Source: UBA11986 sp963734955 (GTDB taxonomy: Bacteria > Bacteroidota > Ignavibacteria > UBA10030 > UBA6906). From it: 64,000 bases of DNA. Position 1 is the stretch's first letter; every line of letters begins with the position of its first letter. The translations under genes and the position numbers were made by a program. Shown here in pieces: positions 43,615 through 53,018 of this stretch. The notes below the pieces were generated by a model. That model had not been told where the DNA came from and searched no databases. It was given only the letters and a program-made list of their open reading frames with translations. The DNA lies in the NCBI GenBank assembly GCA_963734955.1, contig CAVTJO010000006.1, positions 248,001 through 312,000 of the forward strand, in the 5' to 3' direction.

Positions 43615-46581
43615 TCATACTGTTTTCAGGTTCAATGAGACTGTTGTTCCCTTCGCTTTCTGGCTGAGGATTGTCAGACGTCCCACACGGTTTCCCCTCT
43701 GGCGCATACTGTGCAACCCGTTTCCGGCTTGATCGCTGCCTTCATTGAATCCCGTTCCGTCGTCGCTCAATATCAGCACTACACCGGAGCCGTCACGAAC
43801 GGACCGGAACTTCACACTGCTCGCCCCTGAATGCTTCACAATATTGTTGACAGCCTCTTTGAAAATGAGGAAGACATCTCTTCGTTGGTCAAGTGAGAGC
43901 TTTGTTCTTGAATATTCTCCAACCAGATCGGTTTCGAATTGAATGCTCCTTCCCTCGCATGTCTCCTGCCCGAATTGGACGATTCGGCGGATGACTCCCT
44001 GCAAATCGTCGTGTTTGGGATCTACCGACCATACAATGTCCCCGAGAGCGTCAATGAGTTCACGGGCCGTATCTCCGATTTTTGCTATGGTTTCCGTCGC
44101 CTCGTCGTGTTGTGCGCCTTCCTGATACCGGGCGACTTCGCTCAGCACCGAAATGCGGGTGAGACTTGAGCCGATGTCATCGTGAAGGTCCATTGCAATG
44201 CGGCTGCGCGTACGCTCCAGTTCCAACAATTTATTGAGTCGATATCGATATGCGCTGTATACGAGACCGAACAACGCCGAGAAGCTGGCGACGATGAACC
44301 ACCATCTTGCCCAGAAGGGCGGAAGCACCCGAAAAGAGAACCTGGCAGGCTGGGCGCTCCACACCCGGTCGCGACTTCGTGCGAGAACAAGGAATCTGTA
44401 CACGCCCGAGGGGAGATGCGTATAGCGTACCTCACGGGTCAGTACAGGCGAAGACCAATTTCGATCAAAGCCTTCGAGTTTATACTTGTATCGTACCTGT
44501 TGTTCATCACTGAAGCTCAGGCCGGCATAGTGAAAGGTGAGCACTGCATGATCCGGCGGGACGTCATAGTGTTGAGACTCCATCACGTGGAGTGTATCAA
44601 CCTCGACATCTGTGATTTGAATTGGTGGAGGAAGATTGCTTTTGTAGAATGGTCTGGGGCGAATCTTGGTGATTCCCGGGAAACTGCTCACCCACAAATT
44701 GCTGTCCCGGTCCACTGTCAAGCCGTGTAAGCCGATTTCTCCGAATCCCTGGTCGTGGGTGAAGTTTCTGAAGCTCTCGCCGTCAAACTGACTCAACCCT
44801 GATGAGGTACCAACCCATATTGTTCCTGTTGAATCCTTTGCGAGCGCGAACACCCTGTTTCCTACAAGTCCGTCGGTGGTGGTGAATGATACAAGGGACG
44901 AACCATTGTACCGGGCCAGGCCGAGGCCATTCGTTCCGCACCAGAGTGTTCCATCCGTGTCAGTCAAAAGTTCGTACACGATGAAGTTATCGAGTTGTGC
45001 AAGGGTCGGAACACGCTGCACCGTCTGTAACGAGTCATTGTTCAGATGCACCAGCCGAACGCCATGCATGGTTGCCAGCCAGATGTTCTCCGGGTTTGCA
45101 GACGAAGCGGTCGACTGGGTTGTTTTGATGTCGAAGATTGTTAAGCTGTCGAGTTCTGAATTCCTCAATTGGTGAACCGTGCCTAATGTGTCCACCATGG
45201 CGAGGCCGGCAGCCGTACCGATGAGGATATTGCCGCCAGCCGTTTTCGAAATGACATTCACATTGGGGGAGGGAAGGGCGTCGGAAAATCTGTCTTGGAT
45301 TACGTTTGGACCATCCTTCAGGTATACGCCGCCAGCCCGAAGTCCAAACCAGGTTTTCGTGCGAGATTCAGCGAGGATCGTCGTATAGGTAAAGGATGTG
45401 AATGGCGGGACACTCCTTCCAGAGATCAAACGATTCCCTTTGAGATAATACAGGCCCGAGTTTCGTGAACCAAAGTAGATTCCGCCGTCACCCGCTTCAG
45501 CAATCGGACCAAAGCCTGCTGTTGCAAGCTTGTCATCTCCCGGGAAAGTCATGACCAGGTTGCTTGCAAGCAGCTTGCGCACGCCTGGAGCGCTCGCAAA
45601 CCAGACGTTGCCTTCACGGTCACGACATATATCATATACAACGGCGTCGCCGAACGATGATTGCTTTTCAAATTGATAACTTCGGTTCGTCTGCCGCAGG
45701 AGATACAACCCCCGGGTGGTACCGATCCAAAAATTTCCATTCCTGTCCTCGCAAAATGACCAGACACCCCGCTCCGGCAATCCATCTGCGGCCGAGAAGT
45801 ACCTGATCGTGTCGGTGGTGATGACAGCTGCTCCCTGCTGGCCACCCGCCCAAATTTCACCGCTGTCTCGCTGGTACACAGCATACGAGCGTGCGATGAT
45901 GTTGGCACCGACATTTTTGGATCGAAATCCATCGGCAGTCCATTGGTTCACGACTCTCTCAAACGGGCGGAAGGATCCTCTCCAGCCGTGCTCCTTCTCG
46001 TCAATCGCAGAAATCCAGAGTGTTCCGGCTCGATCCACGAACAAAGCAGTGATCGCTCGATGGGTGGGCTCTTCCACGATAAACGATGAACGCCCGGGAT
46101 CTGTGAAGTGAATTCGGTACAAGCCTGAGTCAGTTCCGGCCCAGATATCGTGGTAACGATCTTCCGCGAGGCAGACTATTTGGTCGCTTTCGAATTGCCC
46201 GCTGTGGGCATAATCTGTGACTGTCCCATGCCACAGGCGCAGCAGGCCGCCGTGTGCAATGCCTGTGTACCCGAACCAGATGGCACCCGAACTGTCCTGA
46301 ATGATGTAACGGCCAAAGATTCCGGGGATGTCCTGCGCTTGAGTGACGTTTGTGAATTCGCGTCCATCATAGCGCGTCAATCCGGCTTGAGTTCCGAACC
46401 ATACGTAACCATCACGATCCTGCATAATCGGAGCAACACGGCTATCGGGAAGCCCGTCTTGAGTAGTGTAGTCCTTAAGAAGCAGTCGTTGGGATATGGC
46501 AGTGCCGCAGGAAAGGTCGACCATGCAAACAAGTGTTCCGACGGCCGCGAAACTTCGCCACCGAAGCATTGTGGTGGTCAT
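43615..46581 (-). CDS. Periplasmic-propeller sensor histidine kinase (HisKA_3)
   Basis: 988 residues. Signal peptide at the N-terminus, then two-component-regulator propeller repeats over about 35-640 (DRDGYVWFGTQAGLTRYDG, DSTGTIWVGTSSGLSQFDG), a Y_Y_Y domain (about 680-745), a membrane helix (WWFIVASFSALFGLVYSAY, about 755-773), and a HisKA_3 phosphoacceptor helix MDLHDDIGSSLTRIS with His near 798, ending in an HATPase domain (VLILSDDGTGFNEGS). It senses a periplasmic signal, probably a glycan or breakdown product, and phosphorylates the LuxR-type regulator next to it. Unlike classical hybrid two-component systems, receiver and output are on a separate protein. Confidence 0.93.
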   Translation of the reverse strand: MTTTMLRWRSFAAVGTLVCMVDLSCGTAISQRLLLKDYTTQDGLPDSRVAPIMQDRDGYVWFGTQAGLTRYDGREFTNVTQAQDIPGIFGRYIIQDSSGAIWFGYTGIAHGGLLRLWHGTVTDYAHSGQFESDQIVCLAEDRYHDIWAGTDSGLYRIHFTDPGRSSFIVEEPTHRAITALFVDRAGTLWISAIDEKEHGWRGSFRPFERVVNQWTADGFRSKNVGANIIARSYAVYQRDSGEIWAGGQQGAAVITTDTIRYFSAADGLPERGVWSFCEDRNGNFWIGTTRGLYLLRQTNRSYQFEKQSSFGDAVVYDICRDREGNVWFASAPGVRKLLASNLVMTFPGDDKLATAGFGPIAEAGDGGIYFGSRNSGLYYLKGNRLISGRSVPPFTSFTYTTILAESRTKTWFGLRAGGVYLKDGPNVIQDRFSDALPSPNVNVISKTAGGNILIGTAAGLAMVDTLGTVHQLRNSELDSLTIFDIKTTQSTASSANPENIWLATMHGVRLVHLNNDSLQTVQRVPTLAQLDNFIVYELLTDTDGTLWCGTNGLGLARYNGSSLVSFTTTDGLVGNRVFALAKDSTGTIWVGTSSGLSQFDGESFRNFTHDQGFGEIGLHGLTVDRDSNLWVSSFPGITKIRPRPFYKSNLPPPIQITDVEVDTLHVMESQHYDVPPDHAVLTFHYAGLSFSDEQQVRYKYKLEGFDRNWSSPVLTREVRYTHLPSGVYRFLVLARSRDRVWSAQPARFSFRVLPPFWARWWFIVASFSALFGLVYSAYRYRLNKLLELERTRSRIAMDLHDDIGSSLTRISVLSEVARYQEGAQHDEATETIAKIGDTARELIDALGDIVWSVDPKHDDLQGVIRRIVQFGQETCEGRSIQFETDLVGEYSRTKLSLDQRRDVFLIFKEAVNNIVKHSGASSVKFRSVRDGSGVVLILSDDGTGFNEGSDQAGNGLHSMRQRGNRVGRLTILSQKAKGTTVSLNLKTV

Positions 46582-46661
46582 AGAAGAAACTCGTTAAAGG
46601 AGCGAAAGGACAGTTTGTTAATGGCAATGTTCGCGAGAAATTCCAACTCAGTCAAATCATC

Positions 46662-46692
46662 TTTGAACAAAAAGCGAAATTGATTATATTTG
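46662..46692 (+). promoter_or_regulatory. Promoter of guaA (full Bacteroidota consensus)
   Basis: TTTG at 46662-46665, exactly 19 bases, TATATTTG at 46685-46692. This is a perfect match to the TTTG-N19-TAnnTTTG housekeeping promoter of Bacteroidota, 28 bases before the guaA ATG. Confidence 0.75.
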
Positions 46693-46720
46693 TCCAGTTC
46701 ATTCACTCCTTGCACAGTTC

Positions 46721-48274
46721 ATGACCCATTCAGAGCTTGTCCTGGTTCTCGATTTCGGAGCGCAGTATGCCCAATTGATTGCCCGCCGGGTTCGTGAGTT
46801 GGGCGTTTATTCCGAGGTGTACCCTTTCGATATCCCGCTCGACAAAATCAAATCGTTGAGCCCGAAGGGGATCATCCTTTCAGGAAGCCCTCACAGCGCG
46901 TACGAACATGACGCGCCTCATTCCGACCCGCGCCTCTTCGACCTTGGTATTCCTGTTCTTGGAATCTGTTACGGACTTCAGCTTATTGCCTACCAGCTTG
47001 GCGGGGAAGTGGATAAAGCTGCGCGGCGCGAATTCGGACACGCGGACCTCATGATTGATGACCAGTCCGATTTGTTTGCGGGCTTCGGGTCAAACGGCTC
47101 AGCCCATACCACCGTCTGGATGAGTCATGGCGATCATCTCACGAAGGCACCTCCCGGCTTTGAACCGATTGCCCACACGAGTAATGCGCCGATCTGTGCC
47201 ATCAGAAACCCCCGAAAGAAAATATACGGAGTACAGTTCCATCCCGAGGTTGTTCACACCCAACGGGGAAAAGAAGTGCTCCACAATTTTGTCCACAACG
47301 TCTGTGAATGCAAGGGCGGATGGACTTCGACGTCGTTCATTCAGGATTCGATTGAGAGCATACGGCGGGAGGTAGGAAACGGCAAGGTCATCTGCGCGCT
47401 GAGTGGAGGTGTGGACTCATCTGTCGCTGCAGTTCTGCTGCATAAGGCGATAGGAGACCAGTTGTACTGTATTCATATCGACAATGGATTGATGCGGAAG
47501 AGCGAATCGGAGAACGTGGTCAGGACATTTCGCGACACCTTTCACATCAACCTCGACTTCGTCGATGCTGCCGCACGGTTCCTTTCAGCCCTCTCGGGGG
47601 TTACTGACCCGGAGATGAAGCGGAAGATCATCGGAAAGCTGTTCATTGATATTTTTGAAGAAGAGGCAAAGAAGATCGGACAGGTTGATTTCCTTTGTCA
47701 GGGCACATTGTATCCTGATGTTATTGAATCGGTGTCGTTCAAAGGCCCGTCCGTCACAATCAAGTCGCACCACAATGTCGGCGGGTTGCCGGAGAAGATG
47801 AACCTGAGACTGATCGAGCCGTTCAGGGAGTTGTTCAAAGACGAGGTCCGAGCTGTTGGGACGGAGCTCGGCTTGCCCGATGATCTCATCTGGCGACATC
47901 CATTTCCAGGACCTGGACTCGGAGTTCGCGTGCTCGGAGAGGTAACGCGTGAGCGGTTGAGTCTGCTTCGTGAGGCGGATGCTATTTTTATCGATGAAGT
48001 GAGGAAGGCCGGCCTGTACCGCGACATCTGGCAGGGGTTTGTTGTCCTTCTGCCCGTGCAGTCCGTTGGGGTCATGGGCGATGGAAGAACATACGACTTC
48101 ACTGTGGCAATCAGGGCAGTCACGAGCGTTGATGGCATGACGGCGGACTGGTTCCGGATGCCGCAGGAGGTGATGGCGGCCATTTCGTCCCGCATCACCA
48201 ATGAAGTTCGTGGTATCAATCGGGTCGTGTACGACATCAGTTCAAAACCACCGGCCACAATAGAGTGGGAATGA
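46721..48274 (+). CDS. guaA: GMP synthase (glutamine-hydrolysing)
   Basis: 517 residues. N-terminal glutamine amidotransferase class I domain with nucleophile Cys near 83 (GICYGLQLIAYQLGG) and the FHPEVVHT His/Glu segment near 172-179. The ATP-pyrophosphatase P-loop is LSGGVDSSVAAVLL near 226-239, and the C-terminal dimerisation domain ends PPATIEWE, the usual GuaA end. It converts XMP to GMP. A perfect-consensus promoter is directly upstream. The ubiA-like gene begins three bases after the stop, so guaA leads the menaquinone operon. Confidence 0.98.
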   Translation: MTHSELVLVLDFGAQYAQLIARRVRELGVYSEVYPFDIPLDKIKSLSPKGIILSGSPHSAYEHDAPHSDPRLFDLGIPVLGICYGLQLIAYQLGGEVDKAARREFGHADLMIDDQSDLFAGFGSNGSAHTTVWMSHGDHLTKAPPGFEPIAHTSNAPICAIRNPRKKIYGVQFHPEVVHTQRGKEVLHNFVHNVCECKGGWTSTSFIQDSIESIRREVGNGKVICALSGGVDSSVAAVLLHKAIGDQLYCIHIDNGLMRKSESENVVRTFRDTFHINLDFVDAAARFLSALSGVTDPEMKRKIIGKLFIDIFEEEAKKIGQVDFLCQGTLYPDVIESVSFKGPSVTIKSHHNVGGLPEKMNLRLIEPFRELFKDEVRAVGTELGLPDDLIWRHPFPGPGLGVRVLGEVTRERLSLLREADAIFIDEVRKAGLYRDIWQGFVVLLPVQSVGVMGDGRTYDFTVAIRAVTSVDGMTADWFRMPQEVMAAISSRITNEVRGINRVVYDISSKPPATIEWE

Positions 48275-48277
48275 CGC

Positions 48278-49111
48278 GTGAAGAAATTCTTTTCCTTTGT
48301 CAAGATTGAGCATACACTTTTCTCCTTGCCACTGATTTATAGTGGCGTACTACTTGCCTCCGGCGACTCAACTCCTCCGTTGCGAATTCTGATTTTGGTG
48401 CTGACGGCTGCAACGGGTGCCCGGACAGTTGCCTTCGCATTGAATCGGATTATCGATCGTAATATCGATGGCCGGAACCCTCGCACCGCAAACAGGGATT
48501 TGCCCAGCGGTCGCATGACGCTTTGGGAGGCCTCATGGGTTATGATATCGGGCCTTGCACTCTACTTCGGGTCGGCGTACCTGATTTCAGATTTTTGTTT
48601 CTACATGTCTCCCATTCCTCTTCTTGTCTTCATCATTTATCCAACGATGAAACGGTACACCCCTCTTGCGCATTTCGGGGTAGGGATGGGACTTGCCATG
48701 GGCCCGCTTGGGGGATGGTTTGCCATGTCTCCATCATTTGAGCATATGCTTACTCCGATCCTTCTATCGCTCTTTACGCTTCTCTGGGTTGCGGGATTTG
48801 ACATCATCTACTCGACACTGGATGAAGAGTTCGATAAGAAAGAGTCCCTCTACTCGTTTCCATCTCGCTTCGGAAGAGAACGCGCACTGCGGTACTCAGG
48901 ATATCTTCATCTGCTTGCATTTGGACTGCTTGTCTGGCTCTTTTTCCATTCCGTCTTTTCACTGCTTGCGCTTCCGTTGCTCGGTCTCACCGGATATCTG
49001 CTCTATCTCGAGCAAAAGAAAGCTGAGGATGTTGAGCTCGCCTTTTTCAGGATCAATGCGATTGCCGGTGTGTGTGTATTTGCGATGATTCTTGTCGGTG
49101 AGTACACATGA
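48278..49111 (+). CDS. UbiA-family prenyltransferase (MqnP-type)
   Basis: 277-residue membrane protein with eight to nine helices. The first Asp-rich motif is NRIIDRNIDGRNPRTANR near 56-73 and the second is DIIYSTLDEEFDKK near 176-189; these bind Mg-prenyl diphosphate. GTG start at 48278, right after guaA. The stop overlaps the ubiX-like ATG (ATGA). Together with the UbiX and UbiD genes downstream, this is the set proposed for prenylation and decarboxylation in the futalosine menaquinone pathway (MqnP, with UbiX/UbiD partners). The same family also acts in ubiquinone synthesis, but that is not expected here. Confidence 0.88.
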   Translation: MKKFFSFVKIEHTLFSLPLIYSGVLLASGDSTPPLRILILVLTAATGARTVAFALNRIIDRNIDGRNPRTANRDLPSGRMTLWEASWVMISGLALYFGSAYLISDFCFYMSPIPLLVFIIYPTMKRYTPLAHFGVGMGLAMGPLGGWFAMSPSFEHMLTPILLSLFTLLWVAGFDIIYSTLDEEFDKKESLYSFPSRFGRERALRYSGYLHLLAFGLLVWLFFHSVFSLLALPLLGLTGYLLYLEQKKAEDVELAFFRINAIAGVCVFAMILVGEYT

Positions 49112-49659
49112 GAGTCGTCCTTGGCATCACGGGCTCGTCGGGTGCAGTGTACGCGTTGGATTTCCTGAAGAAATGTCCGCCGGAGAAATACCTTGTGGTG
49201 AGCTCATGGGGGAAGGTGCTCTTGCACGACGAGTTGAACATAAGCGAGAAGGATCTCAAGCCGTACGTCAAGAAGGTGTTCTCCGATGACGATCTTGCGG
49301 CGCCCATCGCATCGGGCTCGAACCACTTTGACGCATTTGTAATCCTGCCTGCTTCAACGTCAACGATTGGAAAGATTGCCTCTGGCATTGGCGACACGCT
49401 GATCACCCGCACCGCCCAGGTGTGCCTGAAGGAGCGATACAAGTTGATTATGTGTGTCCGCGAAACACCCATGTCAACCCTTTCGCTGGAACAGTGCGCC
49501 AGACTCTCGGGCTTCGGGGCGATCATCATGCCAATCTCTCCCCCGTTGTATTTTGTTCCAAAGACAGTGGAGGAATATGTGGGGGCATTTACTGACAAGA
49601 TGCTTGGTCAGATCGGCGTCCGGTCTGCAACGGGGTGGCGGTCGGAAGAGTTTGAATAG
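49108..49659 (+). CDS. ubiX: Flavin prenyltransferase (UbiX)
   Basis: 183 residues. N-terminal Rossmann-like motif GITGSSGAVYALDFLKK near 6-22, and the conserved ILPASTSTIGKIASGIGDTLITR near 78-100 and CVRETPMSTL near 113-122 motifs of UbiX. It attaches dimethylallyl to FMN to make the prenyl-FMN cofactor needed by UbiD decarboxylases. Its ATG overlaps the stop of the prenyltransferase gene, and the UbiD gene follows, so cofactor maker and user are encoded together. Confidence 0.95.
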   Translation: MRVVLGITGSSGAVYALDFLKKCPPEKYLVVSSWGKVLLHDELNISEKDLKPYVKKVFSDDDLAAPIASGSNHFDAFVILPASTSTIGKIASGIGDTLITRTAQVCLKERYKLIMCVRETPMSTLSLEQCARLSGFGAIIMPISPPLYFVPKTVEEYVGAFTDKMLGQIGVRSATGWRSEEFE

Positions 49660-49668
49660 AAGAAAGAA

Positions 49669-49813
49669 CACAGATCACCTGAAATATAGATTCCTGATTT
49701 GTATGACAAATGATCGAAAAGAGGATAGAACATAAGTGGACACTGACGGAACTGATCCCAACAGTTCACGTCAATCTGTGAGGATCTTGTTGCATCAGTG
49801 TCATCAGTGTTCT
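49669..49813. repeat. Degenerate interspersed inverted-repeat element
   Basis: The 162-base gap between the ubiX and ubiD-like genes holds nested imperfect inverted repeats: CACAGAT (49669-49675) with ATCTGTG (49774-49780), and GGACACTGACGGAACTGATC (49738-49757), which matches at 16 of 20 positions the inverted copy at about 49792-49812. The wording is like the 'CACAGAT...ATCTGTG' palindromic repeats found scattered in many bacterial genomes. No coding potential. No second copy in this window. Confidence 0.45.
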
Positions 49814-49821
49814 AACAACCC

Positions 49822-51609
49822 ATGCCTTCGCGCTTCTCCACTCTCGGCGAATTTGCCCGTTATCTTGAATCCATCGGTGAACTTCACCGGTGCGCCATCG
49901 AGGTTGATCCATATCTTGAGATCACCGAGATCGCAACGCGAGCAATCAAGGAACAGAAGCCTGCTATTCTCTTCGAGAAGGTCAAGGGCTCAAAATACCC
50001 TCTTGTCATCAACACGATGGCGAGCGACAAACGGTGCGAGCTCGCGCTTCAGAAGCATCCGCAGGAGTTGGGTGAAGAGCTGATCAAGTTTCTTGGTGAC
50101 CTCTTTCCCCCCCGGCCGTCAACGGTGTGGAAACACAGATCCCTTGCACGGCGATTCTTTTCCGCCCCGCCAAAATCGGCCAGGTCAGCGATCTCTCAGC
50201 AAGTCATCGAGGTGCCAAACCTGGACGAACTCCCGATTCTTACGTGCTGGCCAGAGGACGGCGGACGCTTCTTCACACTCCCGCAGGTCATCACGTATGA
50301 TCCGCGCACAGGCAAGCGCAACATGGGCATGTACCGCATGCATGTGTTCGACAGGCAAACGACTGGCATGCACTGGCAGATACAAAAGGGTGGAGGATTT
50401 CACTATTATCAGGCTGAGAAACTTGGCAAGGAATTCGAGCTTGCCGTTGCCCTTGGCACTGACCCGGCGTTGCTCATGGCAACCATTGCCGCCCTGCCCG
50501 AGAATATCGATGAAGGGATGTTTGCGGGATTCCTTCGCGGCAAGCGGACGCGCTTCGTGAAAGGAAAGTCGGTCTCGATTGATGTACCTGCTGACGCCGA
50601 GTTCATCCTTGAAGGAGTGGTGCCGCTGAAAGAGCGAAGAATGGAAGGGCCCTTTGGCGACCACTTTGGTCATTACTCTCACGCGGCTGAGTTTCCAGTT
50701 TTTCATATCAACACGATAACCCATCGGAAGAACCCGATTTACCCTGCAACGGTTGTTGGCATTCCACCGATGGAGGACAAATTCCTCGGTGACGCCACAC
50801 AACAGATCCTCGGCCCGCTTGTGAAACTGATCCATTCTGAAATCACCGACATGTGGGCGTACTACGAGGCAGGCTTTCACAACCTGCTGGTGGTTGCGGT
50901 CGATCAGCGGTATGCGAAGGAATCGATGAAGACAGCACTCGGACTGCTGGGCATGTCACAGCTCTCGCTCACCAAGTGTCTGATACTTGTGTCTGAAGGC
51001 GTGAATGTCCGCAACTTTGACGAGGTGATGAAGAATATCCGGGATAACTTCGATCCGCATTTCGACTTCGTCATGATCCCGCGTGTTCCGCTTGACACGC
51101 TCGACTTCACCAGCTTCACGATGAATCTTGGCAGCAAGATGATCCTGGACGCCACGCGAAAGCAGCGTCCACACGAGGAGCCCCGGCCCTCCGTTGACAG
51201 GGATCGCCGCTCAGAACAGGTGCAACAGCTCAAATCGCTTGATCCCCGGATCGTGGAAATTACTCTGGTTCATGATACACTTCTCCTCGTGAAGGTGAAT
51301 GGTCATGGAATGCCGATTGTTGAGAAATTTGTGAAGCACACAGAGCTTCCGGGAATCAGGATTGTGGCTGTGGTGAGCGACGATGTGGATATCCGGAATC
51401 AGGAGAACTACATCTGGGGCGTCTTCACCCGCTTTGACTGTGAGCGCGACGTTCTCTTTACAGAGCAGAAGCTGATTGGCATCAGTCCTGTGTACAAGGG
51501 CATCATGGGGATCGATGCAACGTGGAAGCAAGGGTATCCCAAACCCCTGACGATGACTGAATCGGTGAAGAAGAGGGTGGATGAGAAGTGGGAGGCACTC
51601 TGGCGGTAG
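49822..51609 (+). CDS. UbiD-family decarboxylase (menaquinone biosynthesis)
   Basis: 595 residues, the length of the long UbiD branch that includes the menaquinone decarboxylase MqnL. Motifs of the prenyl-FMN site are visible: MYRMHVFDRQTTGMHWQIQ near 170-188, and KERRMEGPFGDHFGHYS near 270-286, with the conserved E-G-P-F-G and later H-P segments. It removes a carboxyl group from an aromatic ring using prenyl-FMN and Mn/K. Its start follows the repeat element; no ribosome site is strong. The pairing with UbiX and a UbiA homologue supports a role in menaquinone synthesis. Confidence 0.9.
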   Translation: MPSRFSTLGEFARYLESIGELHRCAIEVDPYLEITEIATRAIKEQKPAILFEKVKGSKYPLVINTMASDKRCELALQKHPQELGEELIKFLGDLFPPRPSTVWKHRSLARRFFSAPPKSARSAISQQVIEVPNLDELPILTCWPEDGGRFFTLPQVITYDPRTGKRNMGMYRMHVFDRQTTGMHWQIQKGGGFHYYQAEKLGKEFELAVALGTDPALLMATIAALPENIDEGMFAGFLRGKRTRFVKGKSVSIDVPADAEFILEGVVPLKERRMEGPFGDHFGHYSHAAEFPVFHINTITHRKNPIYPATVVGIPPMEDKFLGDATQQILGPLVKLIHSEITDMWAYYEAGFHNLLVVAVDQRYAKESMKTALGLLGMSQLSLTKCLILVSEGVNVRNFDEVMKNIRDNFDPHFDFVMIPRVPLDTLDFTSFTMNLGSKMILDATRKQRPHEEPRPSVDRDRRSEQVQQLKSLDPRIVEITLVHDTLLLVKVNGHGMPIVEKFVKHTELPGIRIVAVVSDDVDIRNQENYIWGVFTRFDCERDVLFTEQKLIGISPVYKGIMGIDATWKQGYPKPLTMTESVKKRVDEKWEALWR

Positions 51610-51653
51610 TCGTGTGTCTCGCGAAGGTGTAACGTACTTTCTCCGACTCGACC

Positions 51654-52988
51654 ATGAAGGGCAGCAGACAATTCAGTCGTTCCAACCTCCTCTTTCTAGT
51701 CCGGGCGTTACGCTATCGCAACTACCGTCTCTTCTTCAGCGGACAAAGTATCTCGCTGATCGGCACGTGGATGACCCGCGTTGCGACCGGATGGCTTGTC
51801 TATCGCCTGACCGATTCCGCGTGGCTGCTTGGCGTTGTTGGCTTTGCCGGACAACTCCCCACATTTCTGCTCGCACCATTTGCCGGAGTATGGATCGACC
51901 GGATGGATCGCCACAAGATTCTTGTGGTCACACAAGTACTGGCGATGCTGCAATCGTTTGCGCTTGCGGTGCTGACGCTCGGTAACTGGATCACTGTGTG
52001 GGAAATTATCGCGCTCGGGGCCTTCCAGGGATTGATCAACGCATTCGACATGCCCGCACGTCAAGCGTTCGTCGTCGAAATGGTCGAAAACAAGGAAGAC
52101 CTCGGCAATGCCATTGCGCTGAACTCCTCAATGGTGAACATGGCGCGGCTCATCGGGCCTTCGCTCGCGGGCATCGTGATTGCCGTTGCCGGGGAGGGCT
52201 ACTGCTTTCTCATTGACGGCTTCAGCTACATTGCCGTTATCGTCTCGCTCCTGTTGATGACGATTGTCTTGAAGGAGCGCCAGGTTACGAAGAGGCAACA
52301 CATGCTGTCCGAACTACGTGAAGGCTGGCAATACGTGGCCCGATCACAACCCATACGCTCTGTCTTGTTGCTCCTCGCGCTTGTGAGTCTGGTTGGCATG
52401 CCATACACGGTGCTCATGCCCATATTTGCCGGCGAGATTCTTCATGGCGGGCCGCACACGCTCGGTTTCCTGATGGGTGCCACAGGCGTTGGTGCACTTG
52501 TCGGAGCCGTTGTTCTCGCCGCCAGGCGGTCGGTGCTCGGATTGGGCAGGCTCATTGTCATCGCGGCGTCTTGCTTTGGTGGCGGGCTCATCATGTTCTC
52601 GATGTCAAGAGTCTTCCCGCTTTCCATGGTACTTTTGTTCATCACCGGCTACGGCATGATGACGCAGATGGCATCCACAAACACGATTCTTCAGACGATT
52701 GTGAAAGACCAGCAGCGCGGGCGCGTCATGAGCTACTATACAATGGCGTTCGTTGGCATGGCTCCATTCGGCAGCATACTCGCAGGTGCCATGGCCAATG
52801 GTATTGGTGCGCCAAACACACTGCTCATTGGAGGAATCTGTTGCTGTATCGGCGCTTCGTTGTTCGCCCTCCGGCTTCCTGAAATACGAAAAGAGATTCG
52901 TCCCATCTATGTTGAGCTCGGGATACTGCCTGAAGTAGCGACAGGAATTCAGAGTGCCACCGAATTGCGCACACCCCCGGAAGGCTAG
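51654..52988 (+). CDS. MFS exporter (EntS/DHA3-like)
   Basis: 444 residues with about 12 membrane helices. The N-terminus LVRALRYRNYRLFFSGQSISLIGTWMTRVATGWLVYRL is typical of the DHA3/enterobactin-exporter (EntS) branch, and the loop between helices 2 and 3 has GVWIDRMDRHKILVV near 76-90. Such proteins export small hydrophobic compounds or siderophores by proton antiport. It begins 44 bases after the ubiD-like gene on the same strand. The substrate is unknown and no siderophore genes are nearby. Confidence 0.85.
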   Translation: MKGSRQFSRSNLLFLVRALRYRNYRLFFSGQSISLIGTWMTRVATGWLVYRLTDSAWLLGVVGFAGQLPTFLLAPFAGVWIDRMDRHKILVVTQVLAMLQSFALAVLTLGNWITVWEIIALGAFQGLINAFDMPARQAFVVEMVENKEDLGNAIALNSSMVNMARLIGPSLAGIVIAVAGEGYCFLIDGFSYIAVIVSLLLMTIVLKERQVTKRQHMLSELREGWQYVARSQPIRSVLLLLALVSLVGMPYTVLMPIFAGEILHGGPHTLGFLMGATGVGALVGAVVLAARRSVLGLGRLIVIAASCFGGGLIMFSMSRVFPLSMVLLFITGYGMMTQMASTNTILQTIVKDQQRGRVMSYYTMAFVGMAPFGSILAGAMANGIGAPNTLLIGGICCCIGASLFALRLPEIRKEIRPIYVELGILPEVATGIQSATELRTPPEG

Positions 52989-53018
52989 CAAACAAGTGCG
53001 CGGGCTATTTGATGCTGG

